Shown here piece by piece: positions 46,105-58,500 of a stretch of DNA of 64,000 nt. A model generated the notes under the pieces. The model made no database searches, was not told the origin of the DNA, and saw only the letters and a list, made by a program, of their open reading frames with translations. The position numbers and the translations under genes were made by a program. The stretch's first letter is position 1. Every line of letters begins with the position of its first letter. The stretch comes from Paragonimus westermani (lineage: Eukaryota; Platyhelminthes; Trematoda; Plagiorchiida; Troglotrematidae). The DNA lies in the NCBI GenBank assembly GCA_008508345.1, contig QNGE01000106.1, forward strand, positions 327,079-391,078. The letters run 5' to 3'.

Positions 46105-47437
46105 GTTAAGGGAGAAGAAACAATCAAAACCGGAATCGATCAAACGGGAAAAAGATTTCGGGAGTTGTGTAGAAAATGTAGAAAAATGTTTGAGCAAACA
46201 AATAACCACGGAATCACAAAATATGTAGTGGAACAAATAGTTGGGGGCAACAGTACCTCGAGGCAAATACAAGAACTCACAGTAGGTGTCCGCAATTAAT
46301 TTCACGACACTAAGTTTGCTGCCTACTGCAAGAAGATTCACGCCTCTAGTAATAATGGATTTGGTTCCTCCAGGGAGCTGAATGAACGTTGCCACGGTTA
46401 GCCCACGATAACCAGGACCACGTGCGAACAGCAGGCGAAACGCGCAAGCACGAGCCGGTTTTCATTCTATTGTAGAGGTTTGTCGCTAGTCGGTCACGAC
46501 CTGATTCATTTGCGTCACGTTTCGCTTTCACCCCGCTGTTCCGGTTTGGAACAAATCGAGTTTGGTGGATTCGACTATCGTCGTGAATGATTGGCGTTTG
46601 TTTATTGTGATCATTTCTGCTTTCCCCTAAAGTACCGCTTCAAATTCGGGATCCGTTTTCGGACTACGTGTGACTTATAGATCGGACTTGGATCGTTGCA
46701 AACACACTGTCTGAAGCTCAGTCGTATGCAAGTGTTCATGATAACAGAGAGCTAGAAAGGATGGCTGTAAAGTCGCCTTTTGTCTCAATGAGACTCATTT
46801 TCTGAGCTGTCGGGGCACACCGTGAGGTATACCTCTCAAATGTTTTCTTGGAGGTGCTACATGCCACAGCACAACAGGAATACAATCAGAGGAGGCAGTT
46901 TTCGAAAAGTGAAGTTCCTTCCTTTTGTGAAATGTGTGCCGACTTCAAGGCATTGGGAGATTTCCTTCGGATGCCAATAACGTGAAAGTCTGTGTGTGTT
47001 CAGCCACGTTTGTGGTTATGTATTTTTCATTCAGGTGCATAAGACAACTTGGAAAAACTCCGGAGAGTAAATTACTGCAGACGAAATTAACTCTTAACCT
47101 AAGGGAAGACTACATGAACGTCGTTGACATCTCCAACCAGAACGTGAGCGATGCTTGAAAATTCAACGATTCATTTCATGAAATGAAAATTTGACTGATT
47201 AGAGTAGAGGCACACGTTTGTTAACGCTCTCAGTCTTAATTATTGAAAACATCCGAAGGCGCGTCCCTTCAAAATATCGTGGAACCTTCCTGTAAGTTGA
47301 ACAACGCTGCCAGTGAAGTGACCTTGAAAAATGGAATAACAGAAGAGATGTTAGACCTAGAGCAAGCGATCATTGCGCGCAACTAGCTGCATGACTGAGG
47401 GGATTGGCAATGAGTATGGTCAACTGTTCTAAGGATG
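46105..47437. other. No gene recognised
   Basis: Upstream of the orphan gag on the minus strand; could hold its leader and LTR, but no LTR pair is visible. A plus-strand frame at 46934-47158 ends NLREDYMNVVDISNQNVSDA and is not recognised. Confidence 0.4.
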
Positions 47438-47816
47438 TGTAGTGGTCGAAAACAGTCTCAGACTACCCTAAGTGAATGCAAACGTATTTCACTGAGTTCA
47501 GTAACCAAAAAGTGAACGAATGCGACAGGACAGTTACGAGAGTTTTAGCAAGTTATAAGAATAAAGAGCTTAAGTCGCATAAAGGGTTCAAGAGGACCAC
47601 CACCTCAACATTCCAAATTACCAGTATCCGGAAAGCGAGGATATTCTGAGATTACTCTGAGCGACTGAAGGGCAGAAAGACGTGCGCGCACAAAACCTTA
47701 TTGTAATCGCGAGGTCATTTTTAATCAGTTTGAACAACCTGCGGAGATGACGCAAAAATGTTGTTGTACAATGGAGGAGAATCGTTAGTGAACAAAACCA
47801 AGAAAAAAACTCTACA
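47438..47816 (-). repeat. 3' LTR of the 47-52 kb element
   Basis: On the minus strand it begins TGTAGAGTTTT right after the purine-rich tract and ends GACCACTACA. The TGTAG...CTACA terminal inverted repeat is the same as in the LTR at 3727-4027, though internal sequence differs. Aligns along its length with 52080-52551 apart from one block deletion. Confidence 0.85.
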
Positions 47817-47898
47817 GTACCCCCCTCCAGAGCATTTTTGAAAGCTAAAATGCTCGATAATCGTGCGATAAGTAAAGAGGGGAGGGACATGAAAATTG

Positions 47899-49687
47899 TC
47901 AACGAAAACGTGCTGGTAAGGTAACATGTCCATCGGAACGCGTAGTTCGACGAAGTGGAGATGGGTGAAGGGAGGTTGATAAGGTTGTATGAGTCTGTTC
48001 GGTAGACGGATGTGGATGAGACGCTCCTTTGACATTGCTGTCGATTGCGGTTGAAGAGTCGAATGCGTGGGGAATGGAAGGGATAGATGCTCTAGGGTTT
48101 TGAGGTTCGGCTCCATGGTTACATGTATGGGAGGGAAATTCCCAGTGCGTGTCGACGTAGGCCGGCTTGAGACGGTCAATACTCACAGTAACTTGCTTTC
48201 CGGAACGTTCAATCGTGAGAACCTTGTCCGTTCGTGAGATCACTTTAAATGGGCCATCGTAAGTTGGTAGACGTGAGCGCCGAACTGCGTCACAATGAAC
48301 GAAAACATGAGTGTAAGTCAGCAAGTCCTTGTTGAGTTGTTGAGGCCAGGAATGCTGTCGAGTCGGAATGGCACGGAGTGTTTCCATGTGCGACTTGCTG
48401 CGGCGCACGTAGTTCGACGGATCTATTGCAGCTTGTGTTTTGGTCGAAAAGATCACCTGGCAGGCGAAGTGATGTTCTGTAGACTAATTCGGCGGTGGAA
48501 CATTGTATATCTTCCTTCGGGACGGATCTGATGCTCAGTAAGGTGAGTGGTAAGCGCTCTGTCCAACTCTCTGTGGACTGTGCCATGAGAGATGTTTTCA
48601 GCTGTCGGTGAAAACGTTCAACAATCCCATTAGAGGCGGGATGATATGCAGTCGTCCTGATGTGTTCATAACCAAACAGATGAGTTAAGTCCCGGAAAAG
48701 GGCTGACTGGAATTGTGAGCCTCGGTCTGTAGTAACGAACAACGGAAGGCCAAAATTGGCAATCCAATGTTCGAGGAACGCTCTAGCGACTGTCTCTGAC
48801 GAAATGTCACTAAGAAGAATGGCCACAGGCCATCGTGTAAATTGATCGACACATGTAAACAGGAACGTTTCGCCGTTTGATGGGGGCAGTGAGCCAACCA
48901 GGTCAACATGGACGTGAGAAAAACGCGCGTCCGGAGCGAGGAAATTTCCAGGAGAGGTGACGGTGTGGCGCTGTACCTTGCTCTTCTGGCAATGAAGGTA
49001 TGATTTAGTCCACCAGCGCACATCTTTGTTCATAATAGGCCAGACATAACGGGCAGCAATTAATTTGTGTGGCACGGACACCAGGGTGGGACAAAAAATG
49101 CAAATGGAGAAAAATGGGTCGACGAAGAGAGAGAGGGGTAGATTTGGACGTGGGATGCCCGCAGAAGTGTCACATACATAAGTAGATTCGGAAGATGGTA
49201 AGGGAATACGAGAACATTGAAAGGGTGGGGTGCATATGGATGGAAAGTCAGGATCAGACTTTTGAGTTTCAGCAATTTTCTCGAGACTTATGTCTTGCAG
49301 ACCAGAAACCGCGTTAACATGTAGTCTTGAGAATGCATCAGCAACCACATTGGAGTTTTCATGGACGTGTCGGATATCCGTTATGAATTGCTCTATGAAA
49401 TCGAGATGTCGAATTTCGCGAGGAGAATATTTATTCTGACTGGCATTGAAGGCGTATATTAAAGGTTTGTGGTCTGTTAAAGCATTGAAGTTCCTTCCTT
49501 CTAACAACTGACGAAAATGTCTAATGGACAAGTAAATAGCAAACAGCTCACGTCCGAAGGTGCTATAATTAGCTTGAGCGGATGATAGCTTTTGTGAATA
49601 GAATGAGACTGGTCGCAAATCACCACCGACGTACTGCTGAGGCACTGCACCGACAGCATGATTAGACGCGTCCGTTGAAAGGATCAA
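47899..49687 (-). pseudogene. pol: pol C-terminal half: RNase H and integrase (47-52 kb element)
   Basis: The frame 49687-48290 opens with ILSTDASNHAVGAVPQQ (RNase H, first catalytic Asp), carries the integrase zinc region (LHCQKSKVQRH near 49000) and an intact-looking catalytic triad: [26 protein letters not shown] and [12 protein letters not shown] frameshift in the overlap (48290-48456) moves the rest into the frame 48456-47899, which has YDGPFKVISR (GPY/F module) and DRLKPAY, ending in a Ser/Thr/Pro-rich tail. Close relative of the intact pol at 11-3187. One or two point events separate it from an open frame, but it is interrupted as it stands. Confidence 0.85.
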
Positions 49688-50013
49688 ATGAGCGGTCCGC
49701 TCTGGATTAAAATGAGCAAGGGACGTCGCTTTGCTGAGCGCTTTCTTTACGTCGTTGAACGCTTGTAACGCTTCAAGACTTAAAATAACGCCCTTTTTAG
49801 AACCACGTAGCAGATCGGTTAACGGCTTTAGAAGCTGTGAACAGTGAGAAAAAAACGACGGTAATAGTTAACAACTCCAATGAACCGTTGAGGTTTTTTG
49901 ATGGAACCAGGAATGGGGTACTCTTGCAGCGCTTGTACCTTGGTGTCTAATGGTTTGGTGCTAGTTACGTCTATGAAATGTCCAAGGAAAACAAGAGACG
50001 AGACGCCAAAAAC

Positions 50014-51174
50014 TCACTTTGCTAAATTGATGGAAATCCCGTATTTATTCAACAGCTCCAGCAAAAGACGAAGATGCGTCTCATGTTCTTCGGGGAAACT
50101 TCTGGCAACTAAAACATCGTCGAGGTAAACAAGGACAAAATCCAGACCACGTACAACTTCATCCATGAAACGCTGGAATGTTTGGGCTGCATTCCGAAAT
50201 CCGAGGGGCATTCGGAGGAACTCATACAAACCAAAGGGAGTTGTGATCGCGGTATTGGGTATGTCTTCCTCAGCGACAGGAATTTGGTAATATGCGCGCA
50301 ACAAGTCGATTTTAGAGAAAACACACTTAGAATATAGAGTCAAGTAAAAATCGTGGATGTGGGGAATGGGATAACGGTCTGGTACGGTGGCATTGTTGAG
50401 CGCTCGGAAATCACCACATGGTCTCCAATCACTCGGTGTTTTCTTAAGGACCATATGTAAAGGGGAAGACCATGCACTCTTGGATGGACGGATGATGCCA
50501 AGTTGAAGCACGTGGTCAAATTCTGCCCTGGCAATCTTCAGCTTTTCTGAAGGGAGACGTCTGGGGCGAGCGGTCACTGGTTGTCCCTTGGTCACGATAG
50601 TGTGTGTAACGTCGTGTTTCAAAGAAATTGGGTGATACGACGGATTTATGAGCTGCGGGTATCGTTGGATCAGCCTGGAATATTTTGAGGGTTTGAGCAC
50701 CGCCATATGGACTCCGATGGAATTCATGGTGTTTAATTTGCCTTTAGCACTGAAGGAAGTCAAGCTGTCCAAAAGCGTTTAATGCTGAATATCCACCATG
50801 AGACAGAAGGTGGATAGAAAATGGGCACCCAGAATTGCGGTCTGAACGTCTGCTATCCCGAAAATCCAGCGGAACTGACGTCGTAGTCCAAGGTCAAGAG
50901 TGAGCGAACGTCGACCGTACGTCTGTATCGGGGTTCCGTTAGCGGCTTGTAAGGAGAAAATGGGCTTACAACGCTGGCGGTCGCCTACAGTGCATGGAAT
51001 TACGCTTACCTGAGCGCCGGTGTCGACTAGGAAGTTGTAGCCCGTGGATCTGTCTGAGATGTAGAAAAGACGACATTTGAAGGAGACACCAGGCACAGCC
51101 GTCGCCGTCACTGGCCGGTCACTGGGTTTCCCTGTGCGGCCGGTAAAGTGGTGAATGTGCAGGGCTGAGTGCAC
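50014..51174 (-). pseudogene. pol: pol N-terminal half: protease and reverse transcriptase (47-52 kb element)
   Basis: Protease piece 51174-50779 with FLVDTGAQVSVIPC; an in-frame TAA (complement of 50779-50781) then the reverse transcriptase piece 50772-50014 in the same frame with [56 protein letters not shown] and VYLDDVLVA (intact YLDD). A TGA at about 50011 follows, and a frameshift lies in the A-run at 49849-49855 before RNase H. The piece overlaps gag by about 65 bases in the -1 frame. Confidence 0.88.
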
Positions 51175-51913
51175 TTCTTTGCTCGGTGGCCGAAAGTACG
51201 ATGATACTCACAATAGTTATTGTTGTTGTGTGCTAGTGCTGTTGGACGTCGGGAAGGTGTTGTCGTTCGATTGCGTGGTCTGCGCGACCGGTAGTGCAGA
51301 GTGTGAACCAACGACCGGACCTGTTTGGTCAAACACGCCACCTGATGTTGCAAATCGTCATGAGGTTGGTTAACGACTGTGTTTACTAACTGGGGATTAC
51401 GTTGAACATCCAACATTTTGTCAGCTGCATCTGCAAGCTTCTCTATAGGCACAGCACTGCTGAATGTAGCCAGAATCTCACGAGTTGATGATGGTAGATT
51501 TTTCATCCATAACTGTCGAAAAATGGTGTCATCCATCCTCCTGCCCCTGAGAAGCTGTTTCATGTGTTATAGCAGCTGGGATGGTTTGCGGTCACCTAGC
51601 TCAATTTCGGAAAATAGTTGGTCCAGCTTCCGCTGTTCAGAAACACCTACCCTGCTAATTAAGGCGTCTTTCAGCTTATCGTACGGTTGGCCTTCAGGCA
51701 TGTTGTCAATGAGATCCGAGACTTCTTCGGCGATTTCAGTAGGGATGGACTGAACTATGTAGGAGTACACCATGGTCTGTGATTTAATGCGCCCCGTTCG
51801 AAAGAGAGCTTCAACCTATCCGAACCACAAACGAGGGTTACTGACTCAAAATTCAGGCAGTTTGCTGTGCACGGATGCGGTCAGCTGCTCAGTTGAATCG
51901 TCGTAGTCGGACA
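51108..51913 (-). pseudogene. gag: CsRn1-like gag with CHCC zinc motif
   Basis: Start taken at ATG 51913 (MSDYDDSTEQLTASVHSKLP). Two in-frame stops occur soon after (after KLPEF and after LWFG) and another at about 51564 separates the frames 51773-51567 and 51563-51108. Capsid text: SIPTEIAEEVSDLIDNMPEG, ELGDRKPSQLL, QLWMKNLPSSTREIL. The nucleocapsid has CEYHRTFGHRAKKCTQPC, that is C-x2-H-x9-C-x3-C. This CHCC motif, in place of the usual CCHC knuckle, is known for the CsRn1 clade described from Clonorchis. The gene ends VTGQ at TGA 51108-51110. Confidence 0.85.
51126..51132 (-). promoter_or_regulatory. Putative -1 frameshift heptamer at gag-pol junction
   Basis: Minus strand reads GGGAAAC, phased in gag as CAG GGA AAC, i.e. 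X XXY YYZ, five codons before the gag stop. A -1 slip gives GGG AAA CCC in the open pol frame. This parallels TTTAAAC at 17-23 in the other CsRn1-like element. Usage is inference. Confidence 0.55.
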
Positions 51914-52061
51914 TAGCAGCAGCGGACGATCTTTAACACGTAAAGTTAATGGGGCAATAAGGAAGTTGTGGTGATCAAACCGAACGCCAAAAAAATACAC
52001 AAAATGTGGGGAAACAACCAGTTCGCCGGATAATGAAGAGGGAAAAATGTGAGAAATCGAC

Positions 52062-52079
52062 TAATTTGGGCTCACCAAT
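52062..52079 (-). promoter_or_regulatory. Candidate primer-binding site
   Basis: Immediately inside the 5' LTR, the minus strand reads TTGGTGAGCCCAAATTAG. TGGTGAGCCC is one base from TGGTGACCCC, a start that would pair with the 3' end of a tRNA such as tRNA-Trp, the primer reported for the CsRn1 clade. Only about ten bases fit well. Confidence 0.4.
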
Positions 52080-52551
52080 TTTAGTGGTCAAAAACAGTCT
52101 CAGACTACCCTAAGTGAATGCAAGCGTATTTCACTGAGTTGAGTAATCAAAAACTGAACAAATGCGACAGGACAGTTACGAGAGTTTTAGCAAGTTATAG
52201 GAATAAAGAGCTTAAGTCACAGAAAGGGTTCAAGAGGACCGCCACCTCAACATTCCAAATTACCAGTATCCGGGAAGCGAGGATATTCTGAGATTATTCT
52301 GAGCGGCTGAAACGCGGTCGGTGCTGCGACGATGTTTGGAGTACAACGGAGCTAAAAATGGATGAGATCCGTGTAGTATCGTCAAGCAACTGCGCCACAG
52401 GTAGAAGAGCAAAAAGACGTGCGTGCACAAAATTGTATTGTTATTGCAAGGTCATTTTTAATCAATTCGAACAACCTGGAGAGATGACGCAAAAACGTTA
52501 TTGTACAATGGTGAAGCATCGTTGGTGAACAAAACCAAGAAAAAACTCTAA
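52080..52551 (-). repeat. 5' LTR of the 47-52 kb element
   Basis: Matches 47438-47816 with scattered substitutions, plus about 95 bases (roughly 52312-52408) that are absent from the 3' LTR. The terminal pentamers are degraded in this copy: AGAGTTTTTTCTTGG at the 5' end without TGT, and ACCACTAAAA at the inner end. Confidence 0.85.
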
Positions 52552-55500
52552 TTTGTTACTCCACTTTTGCTGTTTAAAGCAGAAGAGAAAATTACACACG
52601 ATGACAATTACCCGTAGAAATGTCACAGTGAGTGGTCAGCTGGTTATCACGAGGAAACGTATATCCCAATACATACACTGTGACGCCAGCCTCAGGAGGA
52701 GTAACAACTGACTGCTTGTCCAAGAACTCGCACTTCTGTAGGTTTTGTTTGTGCAACCGGTTGTTGTACAAACTAGAGAGAATCTAAGTGGCCAGAAATG
52801 TGACTGTCACGCTCAGTGGATCAGTAGTATCCACAGAACAGTTGGACGGCTGACTGAAGAAGCAAGCGATAATAGCGTGTCTTTAAATCATATTGTAAAC
52901 AGGATTTGGAACATTCACTGCGTAACTGATAACAAACATGCCGTCCATGACCTATATTGACCGTTTTTCTGACTCTCTCTGGTTGCCGTTTTAATACTTA
53001 TTGCGTTGTAATCATCTAGATGACGGAACACTGAAAACAGGTCTTGTTTGCTACTCTGTCCTTCACGTGGCCGGAGTTCTTCGTTTTCAGGCGCACACTT
53101 CGTGACGCCAGCCATTACTCAGCTGCAGCTACTTGAACGAGTTGGATGGGCTGTGACCTTTATTCAACAAACTTCAGGGATTTTGTTTATGTCGCCGGAC
53201 GTTTAGAAAACAAACGTACTATTTCGGTGCTGTCAAATCCGTGTGTAGAGTGAAGGTTGCGAATAACTGCATCTGAGAAGGGACGGACTTTCGGTTTGAT
53301 TTGCTGGCTTTTGTGAGGGGTTGAGATTTCGATTAAATGATCACAGTGTATGCTTTCCTTAGATGGACTTCAAACTGGGAGGTGGTCATCCACCATCCGT
53401 GTAGATGGACCGCAGTAAACATCCAATGTTACGGCTGGTCAGTAACACAGTGCACTAAATGTGCAGCGCAAAATAACGTCAGATATTCATGACAAAAATA
53501 TGTTTTTTAGAGGGAAATTGCAGCTAGTGTAGCGAATTATATACCACCCACGCAGCCAACAAGTAAAAACCAAGCAGACTTCTAGACTCCTGAGATGGTC
53601 CTGTTGCCCACTAATGCGATTTGTCTTCAATGTGACTTCGAGCTGGAGGGCAAACCATTTGCAGCTCATCAACGGGTTCATGATTTAAGAGCACCCTTGT
53701 CCTCATAGGAAACTCTAGTTTGCAAATAAGGTCATTCTAAGCTAGTGGCTAATGAAATTCCAGGGAGTGTAAAGGCAGAACTCATTGTTATTGAAGTAAA
53801 CAACAGTTTTCGCGAAAGACCCCGAAACTAGATGGCGCAATTAGACTGTTTTGAATTGACATCGCCTTTCAGGTTGAAAACTGGAGTGTGCAAAATGTAT
53901 CAATTTTGCTGGCCCCTAACAACCATCTGAGGGAACCGATGCTGTAAACTAATTCTGTCTGACTGGATCAGATCGAAGTAGGAACTGGAAATGTTTCAGG
54001 ATCGTAATCGGTCTATCACCGACACTGCATTGAACGAGCGAAATGTCTTGGCACTTTGCTATTTCAAACTGACTGTCACTAAACGTTCTTGAGGTTATAG
54101 TTTGATAAGATGCTTCCTTGTTTCCAGATAACGTTCTCACCTCGTCATCGGCGTCCTGGAATTATCGGTTTGACAACATCCCAATATGCCACTCATTCAC
54201 AAAGTTTGTGGACTTCACAGGATCGAAGCTGTCTACCTCATCTTAAGGCTTCACATGCCTTAAAATCGCTCAACTCACGACCAAGTTTTTGTAATACTCA
54301 GTTTATATCAGCTGCCCATTAGAAATTGGGTTGCAAAACGTTGTATATTCCGGAAGTAAACCTATGTACATTTTTTGTCAATTGACATATGTGCTTATAA
54401 GGTAACATGCAGACAGTAAGCCCAAATAAACCAGCTGGCAAATGCTGTGGAGCCACTTGTAATACTTGTATTCCAAAGCAGCCCTAACAAAACCCACAAC
54501 TTTAAATAAAGATTTGCTAAACCTGTGAATTGCATATCAAAATTGAACATATATCTGAGTTTTGAATACCCTGTGTATCTTTGTAAATAAAAGGCCACAT
54601 GGTTGCACACGCACGTGCTTGTCAAATCTAAAGTTAATATAAGGTATTTTCAACTTTTGGAAAAATTCAAGCAGGTGTGCTAAATCAAGCCCGGCCAGTC
54701 TTTAAATTGTGTGCCAGGGCAGTCCATACTGAATTACGTTCTCAAATAGAATTTATTTTCCACCTTCGCTGAGACTTTCTGTGCAAAGATTGCGCGTGTT
54801 GTTTGTCACAGAGTGCGTGTGCATTTGTCAGTCGTAGTGAATACTAAATTTCGTTGACAGAAACAACTGGACGTTGCGGGTTTGTCCGAAAGATTAGATA
54901 TCCAACAGTGAGCTAGTGAAGAACATTGCGTGTTTTTCAACAAAGCTGTATTCAAATTTAAAACAATTCCTCTTAGTGATGAAGTCGATTATGACGACGA
55001 GAAGACACAAAATTTGTGAAATCTTTCAGAGTGATATTTCATACGCTTTGATCACACAATTCTTCACAGACAGTGGAGGTTATGTAAGGGTGACGATCTA
55101 TTGCTTAGTTGAAGCACACTGCCAGACACCCTGCAAATCATCGGGTGCCGCATGCAATTTAAACGGGAATAACAGCAGTAGCAACACCCCAGTACCAAAT
55201 AAGACAGTTTACTTGAAATTGGGGTTTTATAGGTGACGGTTTTTCAACAATGGCTAATAGGCTTTCAATAGCTGTTGTATCCAAAATCTGAAACACACTA
55301 ATACTAACTATAACGCGACAGGTCAGGAGCTTATCCGTTTTCTTGGGTAGGAACAAACAGCCTACACTTTTCATATCCCACTGACTATAAACATATTCCT
55401 ACAGCTGCAGCGTGAGCTGCATAAGAAGGACAAACCGATAGCAAGATTCTGGCATCAATACTGAGGTTTACAACTGGCTGGAATGAAAACTGGAAACGCC

Positions 55501-58500
55501 TGACACATGTATATACGACAGACAGACAGCACTGAGCAGCGTCATTGGCATTAGTAGGACTCACAGTGAAAGTCTGTGACCTTTTTAATGCAACTAGAAA
55601 TGCATCCTTGTTTGCAGGGGCTTTGGTTGTCAAGCGTCACAGTCCTCCTATGTGTTAAAAACAAGTGGTGTAAGCGCTGTTGCTGTTGTGATATTCTTCA
55701 TTCTGCACTGTTCATTTTTGTGTCCTCCCACCTGATCCTTCAAGCCATGAATCCTGTCTTGTTGATCTTTGCCTGGTTGATGGGATCAGTGATTTTGGTG
55801 TAGGAACTGGTACTTTAGAGAGTGTCATCTGATTTTTGTTCAATCAATGTCTTGTTAAGGCCTTTTATCTTATTCTTGATGACGTTAACAGTACTACTAA
55901 GGTTTCCTGTATCAGACAAAATTTACGTTTGACACTTTTGTTAACTCACTTGTAGGAACGAAATATGCTTCGGAAAAGTTTTTCTCAACGTTAAAACACT
56001 TAATTATTGTAAAAAGAAAATCCGCTTTGCCGTTTTGTATACTTACACGGGCGCCTCCGTTCTAATCGAAACACGACGTGCTGAAATCAAACGTGGCTTT
56101 CAGTTTTCTGGAGCCCTTCTATGCATTGCTTCTGCACGTTAGTCAGAATGGTACGTAAGTGAGACTATGGAAATTGTCTTCAGAGTTCCTGGATGACACT
56201 CACCATATCCACGTTATTCATGTAGGTACGAACATTTCTGTATGTTGACTTAGTCTACTGGCTCCACGGTTTCTCACTACGGTTCATATCCGTACTAGGT
56301 GCTGGCCAGATCAATAGATCAAGGTTCTGTTGGGTGAGTCAGTTTTCTGTCATTTAGGCTAGATATCTTGCTGAGATGTTCAACACCTTGCGAGTTGTGT
56401 CTTCAAGAGTAGTAGTGAACGATATGATTGCATGCGACTGCACGCATCGTTTTCTTGCGGAAAAAGTCACTTCACGATAAGTGTTGAAAGGGAAGACATC
56501 CAAAATCTCCAATGAACCCAACTGAACTGGCACCGACCGTGTAATTGACGTGCTCACCAATCGTATTTATCACCAAAGCCTGTGGTGTTCTTTTTGTCTC
56601 CCCACAACGCACATTTCTTCACAAGCTCATCACTCGGTTTCTGTTGAAATCGGGAAGTGAGCTTGTGACTAAATACTGACGACATATTCTTCAATACCCT
56701 TTAGATGCTGCTCACCAAAAGCTTGCCCTCTAACGCTAGATATACCTAGCATGCCGATTAAAGTTCTCATATTGTTATACCATTAGCTTGTACCGAATGC
56801 ACCCTCTAAAGAACACTTCGTGTTTTCGGAATGTACACATCATCAGCAGCACGACACCATTGCACTTTTGCATTAGATGGTACTACCCGCATCTCGATAG
56901 TGGCAGGTGACTTGTATCTTACTTAAGGCCATAACACTGTTACTTTCAATCACGTGAATTAATCCAAACTGAGTTATTTGCGTGACGAAGCCACTTGCTA
57001 TTGATAAGTAAGCGATGCTCAACCGAAACCTGCCAGGTGGTTGGATAGCAGTGTATCTGCATGGTGGAAGTAAGAAGCAGTGTTTGTAAAATAGAAGTCA
57101 TAGCCCATATGAGAACACGATGGTACATTTTTGGGTTGAATTGTCCATATATTTTTGAGGTGGAGAGCCTGCGATTTGCCAAGTTGGAAAGCGTTAACTG
57201 ATAGAAACTGATTATATATTTCGAAGTTATATGTACCTATAAGCACTCAGGTTTGTGACTGATCAGCCTCTGTGAATTACCACATAACAGAGCTCAATGA
57301 GAATGCGGTAAAAACCGTGCGTTCTGAAGCATGAATAGTCGATGGTGCACTGTTCAGTTAAAAACTGCTCGAAACGTGTACTACTAAACAAAAAAATTCA
57401 GACAGTTTATGGCCGTTTCTATTCATTCGCATAGTTTCGCTACCCAGTCCCTCGACCGCGAAGATAGTTGAACGCGGATGATGTTGGGTTACCCCATTGC
57501 AAAGGATACCTAACGGTCGCTGTAGATATATCACTGTTCATGACGTTAATCTACTGTAAATATTATGCGTAATAGCTTACCCAGTTTATGTGTTCTAACA
57601 GTGGCGTACCTTTTTCGAATTCCGTCTACTTTACCCGAGACAATGTTTAATTAGCGAACCGTTGAGTTGATTAGTTTTGCGTCTTCGTCAAATGCTTCTA
57701 CGCGCGGAATTGCATTTCATAATTAATTCACATTGTATTCCAGACTCACTGTCGATTTTCGAATTGCTAGAGCGATTGGAATTGACAACACAAACGGCTC
57801 GTGGCCATCCTATAAAAAGCACTAGAGTATTCCATCGAACCAGAATTTCAAGTCTTCTTTAAGCTTGACTTTACTGATTTCTACTCTACCATTTATGTAC
57901 GCAGAGGGGGAGTAATTCCATCGCAACGAAGCCGTGCTCACGACGATGCTTATGGATTCGCAGTGATTCTGTGTTATTTCATTGATTTACTAAAAAGAGA
58001 TCCGTTGTTAGTAATTCCTGCACTAACGTGCAGAATGTCTTACCTGAATATGAGAAAAATGATAAACTAGGCCGGATTTTAGTTGTGATATTGAGAAAGT
58101 GTAATTTACTGCCAATTTTGTTTTTGACCTACACGTTCTAGACAAGGCTCGTGCTGACCAATTGTTCCTAATTTGCATTGGATCATTACTCGACCTTCAT
58201 TAGGTCACGTGCGCCAGATATCGGGCAACACGTGATGTGTTTGCTAGGTACATACACTCCTCCAAAAAGAAACATGGATTATCTTGTTTTTAAGTGGACA
58301 TCTAGTTTTGTATGAAAGTTTGACAGTTTGTCAATGTGCCATTACATACACTACAAAACTCCCCTCAGAACTAAAGTCACATAACCAAAACAACTGTTAA
58401 TTAAAGTCGAAAAAGGAAGTTTACATAAATTCATTCTGATTCGAAAGTGATTTAGTAGGCGAAAACTGAGTTCACTTCAAGTGAATCAAAGTCATCCGCG

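Larger units (their letters stand above)
47438..52551 (-). mobile_element. Full-length CsRn1-like Ty3/gypsy retrotransposon, inactivated
   Basis: About 5.1 kb on the minus strand with the order 5' LTR (52080-52551), primer-binding site, gag, pol (PR-RT-RH-IN), polypurine tract (complement of 47820-47829, GGAGGGGGG), 3' LTR (47438-47816). LTR-LTR divergence is about 5% over the 225 bases I counted, and the 3' LTR lacks about 95 bases present in the 5' LTR, so it is not a recent insertion. I found no clear target-site duplication; the outer end of the 5' LTR seems eroded (CTCTAAT instead of CTCTACA). Confidence 0.88.
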
